Shown here: positions 7,090-16,100 of the stretch, piece after piece
Numbering within the stretch: the first letter of the stretch is position 1
Layout: each line of letters opens with the position of its first letter
NCBI GenBank assembly: GCA_017609795.1
Contig: JAFCDH010000004.1
Span: 1-21,482 of the forward strand
Reading direction: 5' to 3'
Source: Candidatus Pacearchaeota archaeon
Lineage (GTDB): Archaea; Nanobdellota; Nanobdellia; Pacearchaeales; GW2011-AR1
Length of the DNA: 21,482 nt
The notes under the pieces: generated by a model
Told to the model about the DNA's origin: nothing
Databases searched by the model: none
The model's input: the letters and a program-made list of their open reading frames with translations, nothing else
Translations under genes and position numbers: made by a program

Positions 7090-7674
7090 TTATTTTTTCA
7101 CCTCTAAAAATCCCAATAAAACCACACCATTAGCAATATTATTAAACAAATTTAAATCTATTTTTTTCCTATTAAACAAATGAATTTGTATTTTTCTTTG
7201 TATAATCTTTTCAAATCCAGATAATTCATCTAATTGAATTGTTCCATAAACTCTTGATTCATAAGTTTCAATAGCAATATCAATATCAGAGTTGCTAACA
7301 TCTTCTCCTTTTCTAAAACTTCCAAATAAACTAATTGACTTAGGATTTTTAAATTGCTCATTTAAAAACTCAACCAACCCACTTTGATAAACAAAATTTA
7401 AATTATAAACTATTTTTGCTCTTATAAAATTCAAACTTTTTTGATTTGCCTTTATCCTCCAAATACTACTTAATTTAGTAATCTCAATAATTTTCAAACT
7501 TTCTAATTCACCTAATATTTCTCCAATATTAGCCTTAGCTACTTTAGCTTCTTTAGCCAAATCAGACAAACTAAACTCTTTATCTGGCCAGCTAAACAAA
7601 ACTTGCAAAATTCTCTCTTTACCAGTCTGAATATAAGACTTCCAGTATCTTTTTGGAACAATCGGTTTCTTCAT
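7090..7674 (-). CDS. mntA: MNT-type nucleotidyltransferase antitoxin with N-terminal winged helix
   Basis: 194 aa. Residues about 17-75 form a winged helix-turn-helix (RILQVLFSWP, FSLSDLAKEAKVAKANIGEIL). A minimal nucleotidyltransferase domain follows, with an intact active site GSFRKGEDVSNSDIDIAI (S129-D130-x-D132). MNT antitoxins inactivate the partner HEPN RNase, in studied cases by adding AMP to it. The HEPN partner is directly downstream. An 18-bp perfect palindrome overlaps the start codon and may be the operator bound by the winged helix. The gene appears intact although its toxin is interrupted. Confidence 0.85.
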   Translation of the reverse strand: MKKPIVPKRYWKSYIQTGKERILQVLFSWPDKEFSLSDLAKEAKVAKANIGEILGELESLKIIEITKLSSIWRIKANQKSLNFIRAKIVYNLNFVYQSGLVEFLNEQFKNPKSISLFGSFRKGEDVSNSDIDIAIETYESRVYGTIQLDELSGFEKIIQRKIQIHLFNRKKIDLNLFNNIANGVVLLGFLEVKK

Positions 7675-7690
7675 ATAACAATTGTTATAT
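7673..7690. promoter_or_regulatory. Perfect 18-bp palindrome at the MNT start codon
   Basis: ATATAACAATTGTTATAT is fully self-complementary and overlaps the ATG of the MNT gene (7672-7674). A HEPN/MNT pair with a DNA-binding domain could bind here to regulate itself. The site also contains TATA-like sequence. Confidence 0.5.
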
Positions 7691-7742
7691 AATAGAACTA
7701 TTTAAATCTTTTGGTTTTAGAGGTAATTTAAGGGATATAAAA

Positions 7743-8543
7743 TTAATCAAAATCAATAATCTTATAATCACCACAACAACCAAGATTAATAATTCTTGTT
7801 CTACCAATTTTAGCTTCCCCTTTTGCCTCATGAATATGCCCACATAAAACCAATTTAGGCTGATATTTCTTAATATAATTCAAACTTACTTTACTTCCTG
7901 CATGTTTTCCCCTATAACTCTCAGGAGCATTAGAATTAGTAACTTTATCCAAAACACCATAAGGGGGTTGATGGCACACTAAAATATCAACATTTCTAAA
8001 TCTATTTAGAATTCTTTTAGCTTTCTCAGTTTCTTTTTTTGCTTTTCTCATTCTTTTATCATAATTATCAGGTTTAAAATCTTTGATCCAATTTGTATCA
8101 ACAAAATATTCTAAAAAACCTATTCTCAAATCTTTAATATTTCTAATTGAATTTTTAACAACATAAAAATCTTTAATTTTCTTTATATCTGAAACAAGAT
8201 GAGGAATCTTTATCCCAAACTTTTTCTCATCTCTTCTAACATAGTTATCTTTAGGCCAAACATTACCTAATATCGAGTATACAGGAGCAAATCTAGTAAG
8301 ATATTCTATTAATTTTATAGTAGAATTATAAATCTCCATACGGGCTCTTTTTTCTTGTTCAAGAGAATATTCTTTTTCAGACAATCCTTTTTTTTGTCTT
8401 TTAAACCCCTCAAAAGACATTTTTCTTGCAATATTTGCCTTGCCCAAATCCCCTGGACATAAAATTAAATCTACATTTTTAAAAATAGATTTATTATAAT
8501 CATAATAACCATGAGGATCACCAATAGCTAATATCTTTACCAT
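7743..8543 (-). CDS. Calcineurin-like metallophosphoesterase
   Basis: 266 aa with the metal-binding order of the family: GDPHG (D9, H11), CPGDLG (D32), LGNVW in place of the usual GNHD/E, VCHQPPYG and CGHIHE. It resembles small archaeal phosphoesterases of the YfcE/MJ0936-like group; the substrate is unknown. Replacement of the GN(H/D) catalytic His by Val is notable but occurs in some relatives (GNVD/GNW types). A Lys-rich insert (MRKAKKETEKAKRILNR) separates the two halves. It starts at ATG without Shine-Dalgarno, 33 bp after aspS. Confidence 0.85.
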   Translation of the reverse strand: MVKILAIGDPHGYYDYNKSIFKNVDLILCPGDLGKANIARKMSFEGFKRQKKGLSEKEYSLEQEKRARMEIYNSTIKLIEYLTRFAPVYSILGNVWPKDNYVRRDEKKFGIKIPHLVSDIKKIKDFYVVKNSIRNIKDLRIGFLEYFVDTNWIKDFKPDNYDKRMRKAKKETEKAKRILNRFRNVDILVCHQPPYGVLDKVTNSNAPESYRGKHAGSKVSLNYIKKYQPKLVLCGHIHEAKGEAKIGRTRIINLGCCGDYKIIDFD

Positions 8544-8576
8544 AATTTAACCAAAAAAATTAATTTATAAAACTAT

Positions 8577-9848
8577 CTAAGGCACCAACCTATCTCTATC
8601 TCTTGGAAACATGCAAGCTTCCCTAATATTATATAAGTTTAATAAACACTGAGTAAATCTTTCCAAACCAATTGACCAACCAGAATGAAAAGGAGCTCCA
8701 AATCTAAAGCTATCAACATAATGCTTAAAATCTTTTGGGTTTAATCCTTTCTTTTTTAACATCTTAATCAACAAATCAGGGATATGGATTCTTTGTCCAC
8801 CAGAACTAATTTCAACTCCACCATAAATAGCATCAAAACCTTCACTAAGCTTAGCATTAGCATCCTGCTCTTTAGGCATAATATAAAATGGTTTTAATGA
8901 AACAGGCCAAGAATGAACAAAAACAATTGTATGTGGAAATTTCTTACAAAGCTCTCTCTCATTTTCAGGAGACAAATCCTCTCCATATCTAATTTTTAAA
9001 AGTTTAGCAGTTTCATCATAACTAATATACTTTGCTTTAGGAACTTTTAATTTAACTCCTAAAATATCTAGTTCTTTTTTATTGTTTTTCAACACTTCAG
9101 AAACAATATCTTTAACAACATCTTCCATCTGTTTCATTATCTCCATCTGCCCTACAAAAGCCATTTCAATATCCATTTGTCTACACTCATTCAAATGTCT
9201 TACAGTATTATGTTTTTCAGCTCTCCAAACAGGAGTTATTGTAACTGTTTTTTCCATAGAACAAGCAACCATTTGTTTATATAATTGAGGAGATTGTGCT
9301 AAATAAGCTTTTTTTTCAAAATATTTTGCAGGAAATAATTCTGTTCCACCTTCAGAAGCAGAACTTATAATTGAAGGAGGTTGCATTTCAATAAATCCTT
9401 TTTTAACAAAATGCTCTCTAAATTTCATTGAAATAGTACTTTGAATCTTAAAAATTGCCTGGATTTTCTGTCTATGAAAATCCAAAAATCTATAATCTAA
9501 TCTTTTAGGAAGTTCTGTCTTACTTCTATCACTAACATCAATTAAAAGAGGTTGCTCTGCTTTAGCAATTATTTCAATTTTATTAGGAATAATCTCCTTA
9601 CCCCCTGGAGCTTGTTTACTTACCTTTAAATTTCCAATAACTCTAATAACACTTTCCCTTGAAATAGAATCAATTAATTTAAAAACTTCTTCAGAAACTT
9701 TTCCTTTTATAGTTGTAATCTGAATTCTTCCACTAATATCTTTTAAAACTAAAAACCTAATTTTACCAAGAGCTCTTGAGTCATGAACCCAACCAACAAC
9801 TTCAACTTTCCCTGTCTTCTTTAATGCATCTTTAATATATGTTCTCAT
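8577..9848 (-). CDS. aspS: Aspartyl-tRNA synthetase, archaeal type, probably non-discriminating
   Basis: Class II synthetase charging tRNA-Asp, and if non-discriminating also tRNA-Asn, with Asp. From MRTYIK the protein is 423 aa, the usual length for archaeal/eukaryotic-type AspRS, without the bacterial GAD insertion. An N-terminal OB fold (about 1-105) is followed by the catalytic core: motif 2 TPVWRAEKHNT and motif 3 GWSIGLERFTQ, ending in PRDRDRLVP. GWVHDSR places His at position 22, where archaeal non-discriminating enzymes usually have His and Asn-excluding ones Trp. This fits the nearby Gat genes. Four further codons are open upstream (to 9860). Confidence 0.95.
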   Translation of the reverse strand: MRTYIKDALKKTGKVEVVGWVHDSRALGKIRFLVLKDISGRIQITTIKGKVSEEVFKLIDSISRESVIRVIGNLKVSKQAPGGKEIIPNKIEIIAKAEQPLLIDVSDRSKTELPKRLDYRFLDFHRQKIQAIFKIQSTISMKFREHFVKKGFIEMQPPSIISSASEGGTELFPAKYFEKKAYLAQSPQLYKQMVACSMEKTVTITPVWRAEKHNTVRHLNECRQMDIEMAFVGQMEIMKQMEDVVKDIVSEVLKNNKKELDILGVKLKVPKAKYISYDETAKLLKIRYGEDLSPENERELCKKFPHTIVFVHSWPVSLKPFYIMPKEQDANAKLSEGFDAIYGGVEISSGGQRIHIPDLLIKMLKKKGLNPKDFKHYVDSFRFGAPFHSGWSIGLERFTQCLLNLYNIREACMFPRDRDRLVP

Positions 9849-9946
9849 AATTATAGACATAAATTAGAATATATAAATTTACTTATTTTCTTAGTATCTA
9901 CACAAATAATTAAAAACCTTATTAATCTTTTCTTCTTCAAATCTTT

Positions 9947-11395
9947 CTATTTTATCAATCTATTAACAATATCACTAACCTCTCTACCACTAATTTTTCC
10001 CTTAAACTTACTCATTATCAAACCCATATAAGCTCCAATAGAAAGCCCAGGCTTTTCCTTAACAAGTTTAGCAATCTCTGCCTCAATCTCACTTAAATCT
10101 ACTCTTTCAATAGAAATAGCCTCATCAAGACTTTTTCCTCTAACAATCTCTTCCATTACATGTTTTATATTTCTTTTATCAATCTTATTATTTTTAACAG
10201 CATTAACAATACTCTCAATAATATCCAAGCTTAAAATCTCACTAACATCTTTACCCTCATGACTTGCTATTTCTTTTGGTATTTCAATTAAAATCTGATA
10301 AATAAATTTAGAATCTTTAATTAATTCTAATAAAACTCCAAACTCCTCTAGTTTATTTTCTTTCAACAGCAACTTAATCTGATACTCTTCTAATCCTTTT
10401 TTCATCAAATCTTTTCTAATCTCACTTCTTATTTTTGGTAAACTCCTTTTAGCTTCATCAATAATAGATTTGCTTATTTTTAATAAAGGCAAATCTGTTT
10501 CAGGATACATTCTTGCACTACTTGGCAAAGGTCTTAAAAATCTAGTTGTTGCATCTTCATTAGCACTTCTTACTTCTGGAACTAATTCTTTATCATCTTC
10601 TAAATTTTTTTTCTGTCTTTCAACTTCTTTTTCTACAACATTAACAAAAATCTTAGGATCTTGAAAACCTTTAATTTCAACTCTTGGATGTCCTTTAATA
10701 CTAATATTAATATCCTGCCTTATAGTTCCAAGTCCCCTTTTAACTTTACAACTTCTTAAAATATCTCCAAGATGTAAAGCAATTTCTTTACATTGCTCTG
10801 CTGATTTAATATCAGGAGCAGTTACAATTTCAACTAAAGGAATTCCTAATCTATCTAATCGATAAATTTTTTTTCCATTTTTTTCTCCAACCGCTCTTGC
10901 AGCATCTTCTTCTAAATAAACATACCAAATTCCAACTCTACCATTTTCAGTTTCAATCCATCCATTTCTTCCTATTAATACACTTCTTTGAAAACCAGAA
11001 GTATTACTTCCATTAATAACAGTCTTTCTCATTATCTGAGTAATAGGAATAATCTCACAATTCAAAAGCATTGAAATATGTAAAGCAATTTTAAGAGCCT
11101 CTTGATTAATTAAATAAGGAGGTTCTTCATCAAGTTCAACAAGACAAGTAGTATTATAACCTTGATAAATAAATTCTTTATCCAAAGAAGCTTCAAACTC
11201 AGCAGCAACATCTATATCCCCGCCTTCCCCAGCTACAGCATGTAATCTTCTTTCAACTTCAAATTCAGGTTCATCATTTCTTAAAACAGAAGGACAATTA
11301 CAATATAATTTATGTGTGTCTAGCTGCTGATGAACTTCTAATCCTGACTTAATCCTAATCTTTTTCTTTGTTTTAGTTTTTCTTATTTTCTTCAT
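9947..11395 (-). CDS. gatE: GatE/GatB-family amidotransferase subunit, GatE-like but lacking the AspRS-type insertion
   Basis: tRNA-binding, kinase-like subunit that activates the side-chain carboxylate of misacylated tRNA. The N-terminus SGLEVHQQLDTHKLYCNCPS and the block LVELDEEPPYLINQEALKIAL are typical of archaeal GatE, not GatB. Further landmarks are GSNTSGFQR, RLDRLGIPLVEIVTAPDI, GTIRQDINISI and MYPETDLP. The helical plus YqeY-like tail ends in MGLIMSKFKGKISGREVSDIVNRLI. The product is about 482 aa whereas GatE is normally about 620-640. The text passes from HPRVEIKGFQDP to ATTRFLRPLP without the AspRS-like domain. The start at 11395 (MKKIRK) is chosen; the frame is open to 11464. Confidence 0.88.
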   Translation of the reverse strand: MKKIRKTKTKKKIRIKSGLEVHQQLDTHKLYCNCPSVLRNDEPEFEVERRLHAVAGEGGDIDVAAEFEASLDKEFIYQGYNTTCLVELDEEPPYLINQEALKIALHISMLLNCEIIPITQIMRKTVINGSNTSGFQRSVLIGRNGWIETENGRVGIWYVYLEEDAARAVGEKNGKKIYRLDRLGIPLVEIVTAPDIKSAEQCKEIALHLGDILRSCKVKRGLGTIRQDINISIKGHPRVEIKGFQDPKIFVNVVEKEVERQKKNLEDDKELVPEVRSANEDATTRFLRPLPSSARMYPETDLPLLKISKSIIDEAKRSLPKIRSEIRKDLMKKGLEEYQIKLLLKENKLEEFGVLLELIKDSKFIYQILIEIPKEIASHEGKDVSEILSLDIIESIVNAVKNNKIDKRNIKHVMEEIVRGKSLDEAISIERVDLSEIEAEIAKLVKEKPGLSIGAYMGLIMSKFKGKISGREVSDIVNRLIK

Positions 11396-11497
11396 TTTAA
11401 TTTTGATTTGAATCATAAACTTTTTAAAAGATTTATCTTCATAAAAACAAAAGATAAAACACATTAATAAATTTAATCATAATTATCTATATCTCAT

Positions 11498-11543
11498 CAA
11501 GCACAATCAAGCTTTATTATCTGAACAGCTTAAGCTTATCATT
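11498..11543. repeat. Dispersed intergenic element, copy D
   Basis: CAAGCACAA, 8 nt, TATTATCTGAA, then CAGCTTAAGCTTATCATTT. The last block recurs as TAGCTTAAGCTTATCATTT at 17533-17551. AAGCT/AGCTT can close a small hairpin with TATTATCTGAA in the loop. It lies upstream of gatE, where the promoter is expected. Confidence 0.65.
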
Positions 11544-11626
11544 TACATATCTTAATCTTATTATTTTTCCCTTAAATAACTCATCTTCAAAGCCCTAAAT
11601 TTTATAGACTACCAGATTTTTAATAA

Positions 11627-11695
11627 ATTTTTTTTAGATTTTGCAAAAAAAATAAGTATTTTAACAAATTTTTTTTTAGATTTTGCAAAAAAAAA
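11627..11695. repeat. AT-rich tandem repeat
   Basis: Two copies of a unit of about 28 bp, each ending TTTTTTTTAGATTTTGCAAAA, lie about 41 bp apart between the start of gatE and the terminator of the propeller gene, at the junction of the two halves of the window. Confidence 0.6.
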
Positions 11696-11720
11696 GGCCA
11701 AATCAAAAGGGCCTTTTTTA
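11692..11720 (-). terminator. Intrinsic terminator of the propeller gene
   Basis: On the minus strand AAAAAGGCC and GGCCTTTTT pair across a short loop and are followed by at least nine Ts. It lies about 20 bp after the stop codon at 11739. The stem and A/T flanks could also work in the other direction. Confidence 0.8.
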
Positions 11721-11738
11721 AGTGGGGTTAGTCTTGAT

Positions 11739-12980
11739 CTATCTTCTTCTTGTTCTTTCTGTTGGTGTTGCACTTGCTTTATTAGACACTTCTCCAGGAA
11801 AAACAGGCTCAACAAAATAATAATAAGCAACACCATTAACAACATCTACATCTAAATATGTAGAATATGTAGAATCAGTCGATGCTATTAATATGTACTG
11901 ATCATCAGGGATTGTGCTTCGATACACATTATAATAATCAGCACCATTGTGTGTCCAAGTCAGCTGTATTTTCCCATCTTTAGCTCTTGCAAAGAGGTCT
12001 CTAACAACAGAAGAAACAAACTGACTAAAACTAATTGGATTAGTTAAAGGAGTAATCTTTAAAACCCGATAACCCAAACAATCTGAAACATATAAGGCAT
12101 TATCAGGACCTAAAACCAAATCCATATACCAAGCACTATCAAACCCCGTCCCAACCACTGTTCTTGCACCAGTAGAAAGATTATATTTTAAAAGCTCTCC
12201 TGTAACAAGAACATAAAGATCTTTTCCCCAAAATCCTCCAAGACCAAATACAAGATGAACATCTGAACAACAAGGAAGACTTGTTACATCAAAATCTTGC
12301 AATCCATTTTCCTCATCCCAACTGCTAATCATCCCATGACCTCTGCCTTGTTGAACCCTTCCTCCTAAAAAAATATTGTTGTTACTGGGATTAACAGCAA
12401 TATTATTGTAAAAATCAGGAACTGAAAAAAGCCTCCATGGATTTTCACCATATTCACTTTTGTAAACTCCTCTGCCTCCTGAATCAATAAATAACAAAGC
12501 TCCATAATTATCAAAACACATGTCTGCAATGTTATGAAAATTAACTTCAGGAGGAGGATAAAGCTGATTAGCAGTCCCATCTAAAAGAATTGCTGTGAGA
12601 TGACTAAAAGGCCCATACCAATTTGTTTGTTGGCCTCTTCCTATTAATACACAGCCAGGAACTCCTGAAATTCTTCCATATACATCATATAAAACAGGAT
12701 AAGGATTTCCTGAGATAGCATCTCCAAAAGACTCAAAAACACAAGGCCCAGGAAAAGAAGGAAGTATACGCCAAATACTTGTTGGAGTATATGAAGTCTT
12801 CCCAACATACAATGTTCCATCAGGCGCAAAAGTCATCCTGCCCAAATGAAGATTATAATCTTCACTTGCATAAGTTTCTACAACACAACCTTGAACCTCA
12901 GGAAGCGCTGCAAAACCAAGATTTGCAATGCAAATCACAATCATCACCTCAAAACAAATTGTCAAAACTCTCTTAGTCAT
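11739..12980 (-). CDS. Secreted beta-propeller protein with C-terminal Fn3-like domain
   Basis: 413 aa. The signal peptide (residues 1-24, hydrophobic core VMIVICIANLGFA) is followed by NHL/SMP-30-like propeller blades. Repeated blade motifs are MTFAPDGTLYVGK, IAVNPSNNNIFLGG and LVLGPDNALYVSDC. The Fn3-like tail (about 330-400) contains IQLTWTHNGADYYNVYRST and GVAYYYFVEPV. It ends in Arg-rich TERTRRR. The function is not predictable; such proteins are usually extracellular binding or hydrolytic proteins. A Shine-Dalgarno AAGGAG lies 8 nt before the ATG. Two hairpin elements (13046-13187) separate it from the secretin upstream. Confidence 0.75.
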   Translation of the reverse strand: MTKRVLTICFEVMIVICIANLGFAALPEVQGCVVETYASEDYNLHLGRMTFAPDGTLYVGKTSYTPTSIWRILPSFPGPCVFESFGDAISGNPYPVLYDVYGRISGVPGCVLIGRGQQTNWYGPFSHLTAILLDGTANQLYPPPEVNFHNIADMCFDNYGALLFIDSGGRGVYKSEYGENPWRLFSVPDFYNNIAVNPSNNNIFLGGRVQQGRGHGMISSWDEENGLQDFDVTSLPCCSDVHLVFGLGGFWGKDLYVLVTGELLKYNLSTGARTVVGTGFDSAWYMDLVLGPDNALYVSDCLGYRVLKITPLTNPISFSQFVSSVVRDLFARAKDGKIQLTWTHNGADYYNVYRSTIPDDQYILIASTDSTYSTYLDVDVVNGVAYYYFVEPVFPGEVSNKASATPTERTRRR

Positions 12981-13045
12981 AATCTTACTCCTTACTTTTC
13001 TTGCCCAAAATAGGCAGTTAACAAAAATTCAAAAACCAAAAAGGT

Positions 13046-13102
13046 GCTGAGTCCCAACTAAGGGGGCTTGGAATCTAAAACAAAATAAAGTCAGGACTCA
13101 GC
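13046..13102 (-). ncRNA. Hairpin element e1
   Basis: A 9-bp perfect closing stem (GCTGAGTCC 13046-13054 with GGACTCAGC 13094-13102) around a 39-nt loop. On the minus strand it is followed by ACC and five Ts. It shares 32 identical bases with e4 (13038-13069 = 17241-17272), and with e2 the flank TTCAAAAACCAAAAAG and the loop ends CCCAAC/GTCA. Confidence 0.75.
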
Positions 13103-13126
13103 ATAACATTTCAAAAACCAAAAAGC

Positions 13127-13187
13127 TAGGCTCCCAACCCCAGCATGAGAAAAGTGAGAGGAAAGAAAAAGGAAGGTCAGGAGCCTA
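13127..13187 (-). ncRNA. Hairpin element e2
   Basis: TAGGCTCC (13127-13134) pairs with GGAGCCTA (13180-13187). A run of five Ts follows on the minus strand. It begins 12 nt after the secretin stop, so it can act as its terminator. The tandem copy e1 lies 24 nt further on. Confidence 0.75.
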
Positions 13188-13199
13188 ACAAAAACTCAC

Positions 13200-16100
13200 T
13201 TAATCTGCATTCAGCCACATTTCAGCTAGTTCTGCTTTTATCCTCTCCATTTTATTAAGTAAAGATTTAAACCCTGGTATAACCTCCTTAGGATTATCCT
13301 TCTCATCAATAACATATGGAGTGATAAAAACCAACAGCTCTGTGTTTGACTGCAAATTATTTTTATGGCGGAATAATCCTCCAATAAGTGGAAGATCTCC
13401 AAGCACAGCAATCTTCCTCTTAATCTTGCTATCCTCTTGCGTAAGAATACGCGCAAGGAGAATGGTTTGACTATCCTTAACAATCATGTTAGTGATTGTT
13501 TCAGTCTCATCAATAACAGGCTCACCACTCACAAGATCTGGGCTAAGCTGTGAAAGAGCAAGGCTCATAATCATATCAACATCCTTTTCAGGAGTAATAT
13601 TTGGCTTAACTCTCAGAGTCATGCCTACCTTGTTTCTCTCAATACTACTAGTAACAGTGCCACCAGTAGTTATTGTCGACGAACCCCTAAGTGCAATGTC
13701 CTTTCCCTTAAAGAATTCTGCATTCGCATTGTCCTTTGTAGAAAGGGTCTGCTCATTCAACACTTTTGCATCAACATTCTTAATCAAAAAGTCAAGAACG
13801 ACATTAATATTTGCTCTAGTATTAAGAGCAATCTGGCTTCCAGAAATTCCGCCAGCCCCAAAGCTAGAGCCATGACTTTCTTGTTGAGTGACCTCAGTAA
13901 GAGTAAGAATCGAATTCTCTCCTAAGGCTCCAAAAGAACTAGGATCTGAAGCAATCCTAGGCCCAAGAGAATCCAACTTGCTCCTGTTAACTTCTACAAC
14001 AATCGCCCTAATCTGAACCTGCTTACCAGGCTTATCAAGTTCATCAATAAACCCAATAATCTCCTCTATGTATTCCTTAGGCGATAAAACTAGGATAGAC
14101 TTTGTTCTTGGTTCTGGGACAAATCTTATCCTGCCTATAATATTACTTATAGACATTTCCTCTCCAATTCTTGATCTAGAACCAGATCCAGACCACCAAG
14201 GAGTATATTCTCCAGGAGCTTCTTGCTGCGGTTGTTGCTGATCCTCCTCAACTTGGATTGTTTCCTCCAAGATTCCCACTTCACTTCTCCGTATCCTTGC
14301 GTTTGTACCAGGCTCATTAAAGATGGCATTAAGCCGCTCAGATAAATCCTCACAATCTGCATATTTCAAAACAACTTTTCTTGGCAGTTCAGCAGGTTCT
14401 GCTTTATCCAGCTCTCTAACAAGGTCCTCAATAACCCCATATGCCCCAGGGACTTTGCTTATCACAAAGATTTTCTTGGTATTTGGAACAGGCTGAAAAA
14501 CTAACTGCCCATACAAAGGACCAATTGCTTTTTCAGCAGTTTCTCTCCCCCCACCAAAAATAATATCCATAATAGACATCCCACTAGTTCTCTGTCCTTC
14601 CCCCCCAAAAACAGTATTCAAAAGGTCAGATAACCCAATAGGATCAGAGTTATACACCTCAATAATCTTTGGTCTGACCGCATTAGGATCAATAGGTATA
14701 TCCCACTTTTTTATCATCTGTTCAACAGACTCAAGCACTGTTTCTGGAGCTGTAACAGTAATTGTCATTAGCCTATTATCAGTGGTAATGCCTAGCTGAT
14801 CAAGAGAAGTATAAGTAGTTGTTCTTCTCCCGCTGTATCCATAAGGTGAATAAGAAGTTCTCCCACTAGTTTCCTGAAGAGCTTCTTCAATTCTTGTTTT
14901 AGTATCTTCAGGATCAAGATACTTTAACTTAATAACCCTATGAGGTCTAGCTGGTGGAAGAACATCAAGTTTTTTAATAACTCCCTCTAATTCTTTTATA
15001 TTCTCTTGACTTCCAAAAATCATAACCTTCTTTGCACTTGGAATCGGCCTGATAAGCAAGTTGGTAGTCCCAATCATGCTTTGCATATCTCTAACTATAT
15101 CGCTGACCGAATTCTCAATTTCAGAAGGGTCTGCATACTTGAGATCAATAACCTTCCATGGTGATTCAATCTCTTTTATAGTCTCCCTATCAAGCTCCTG
15201 GATTAAGCACCTGATTTCCTCTAAATCAGAAGGACTTGCCCGAGCTATAATCCTCTTTCCTCTTAAATCAGGAATCAAAACTCTTGGAGCTTTAGCAACT
15301 GAAACAGTAATAGAAGTTGCTCCCCCACTCCTAACTTTCTGAACAGTTGCTGGTTTAGATTCTCTTGCACTTCCTGTACTTGAAGGCCTGCTCTCTAATC
15401 TTCCAGAACTCTCTCTAAGCACAGGTGTAGGATTTGGAAAAGGACCTCTAAAACCCCCTCTAAATGAAGAGCCCCTAAACCTATCAGAAGAAGTTTGTCT
15501 CCTTCTAACTCCTGTTGTGCTCTCCTCTCCCATAAGCTCAACAATCATCTGAACAAGTTCAGCAGGATCCATATGTTTAACTGGAAAGATTTGAACTTCT
15601 GAGGTCTGACCAACACCAGGAAGGTCAAACATTTTTATCAGTTTTTCCAGTCTTATTAGATTGTCAACAGTGTCTATCACCATCAATCTTCCTGAAGTCT
15701 CATCAGAGATGATAGAACCATGTTCCTCACTAACTGAGGAACTAATGATCTGAGCCATTTGAGCTGAATTATAGCTCTCAAGTTCAAAGATCTTCTGAAC
15801 AATCAAATTAGGTTTATCCTTTAACCAAACCAAAGACATATTAGGATCCACAACAGGAATTGGTTCAAATTTAGCTTGACCAGCTGGCTTGAGGATAATC
15901 ATATTGTTCTTTTCATTCTCAACATGAGTATATCCTCTTTCGCGGAGAGCAAACCAAATTTGCTCAAGAGTCTTGCTTCTTGTAAGCCTTTTTGAGGAGT
16001 AAATACTGATTTTCAGCTTCATCAACTCCTCGTCTGAATAGTGAATAACTTTCCCTGTCCACTCAGAAATTTTTTGAAGAAGCTCTTTCATCTCAACATT

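Noticed and set aside
11609..11845. Minus-strand 78-aa hydrophobic ORF
   Set aside because: It overlaps the end of the propeller gene, its terminator and the AT tandem repeat; its Lys/Phe-rich repeats are translated poly-A/T.
13486..13875. Plus-strand 129-aa ORF
   Set aside because: Antisense to the conserved secretin domain, with no start signal.
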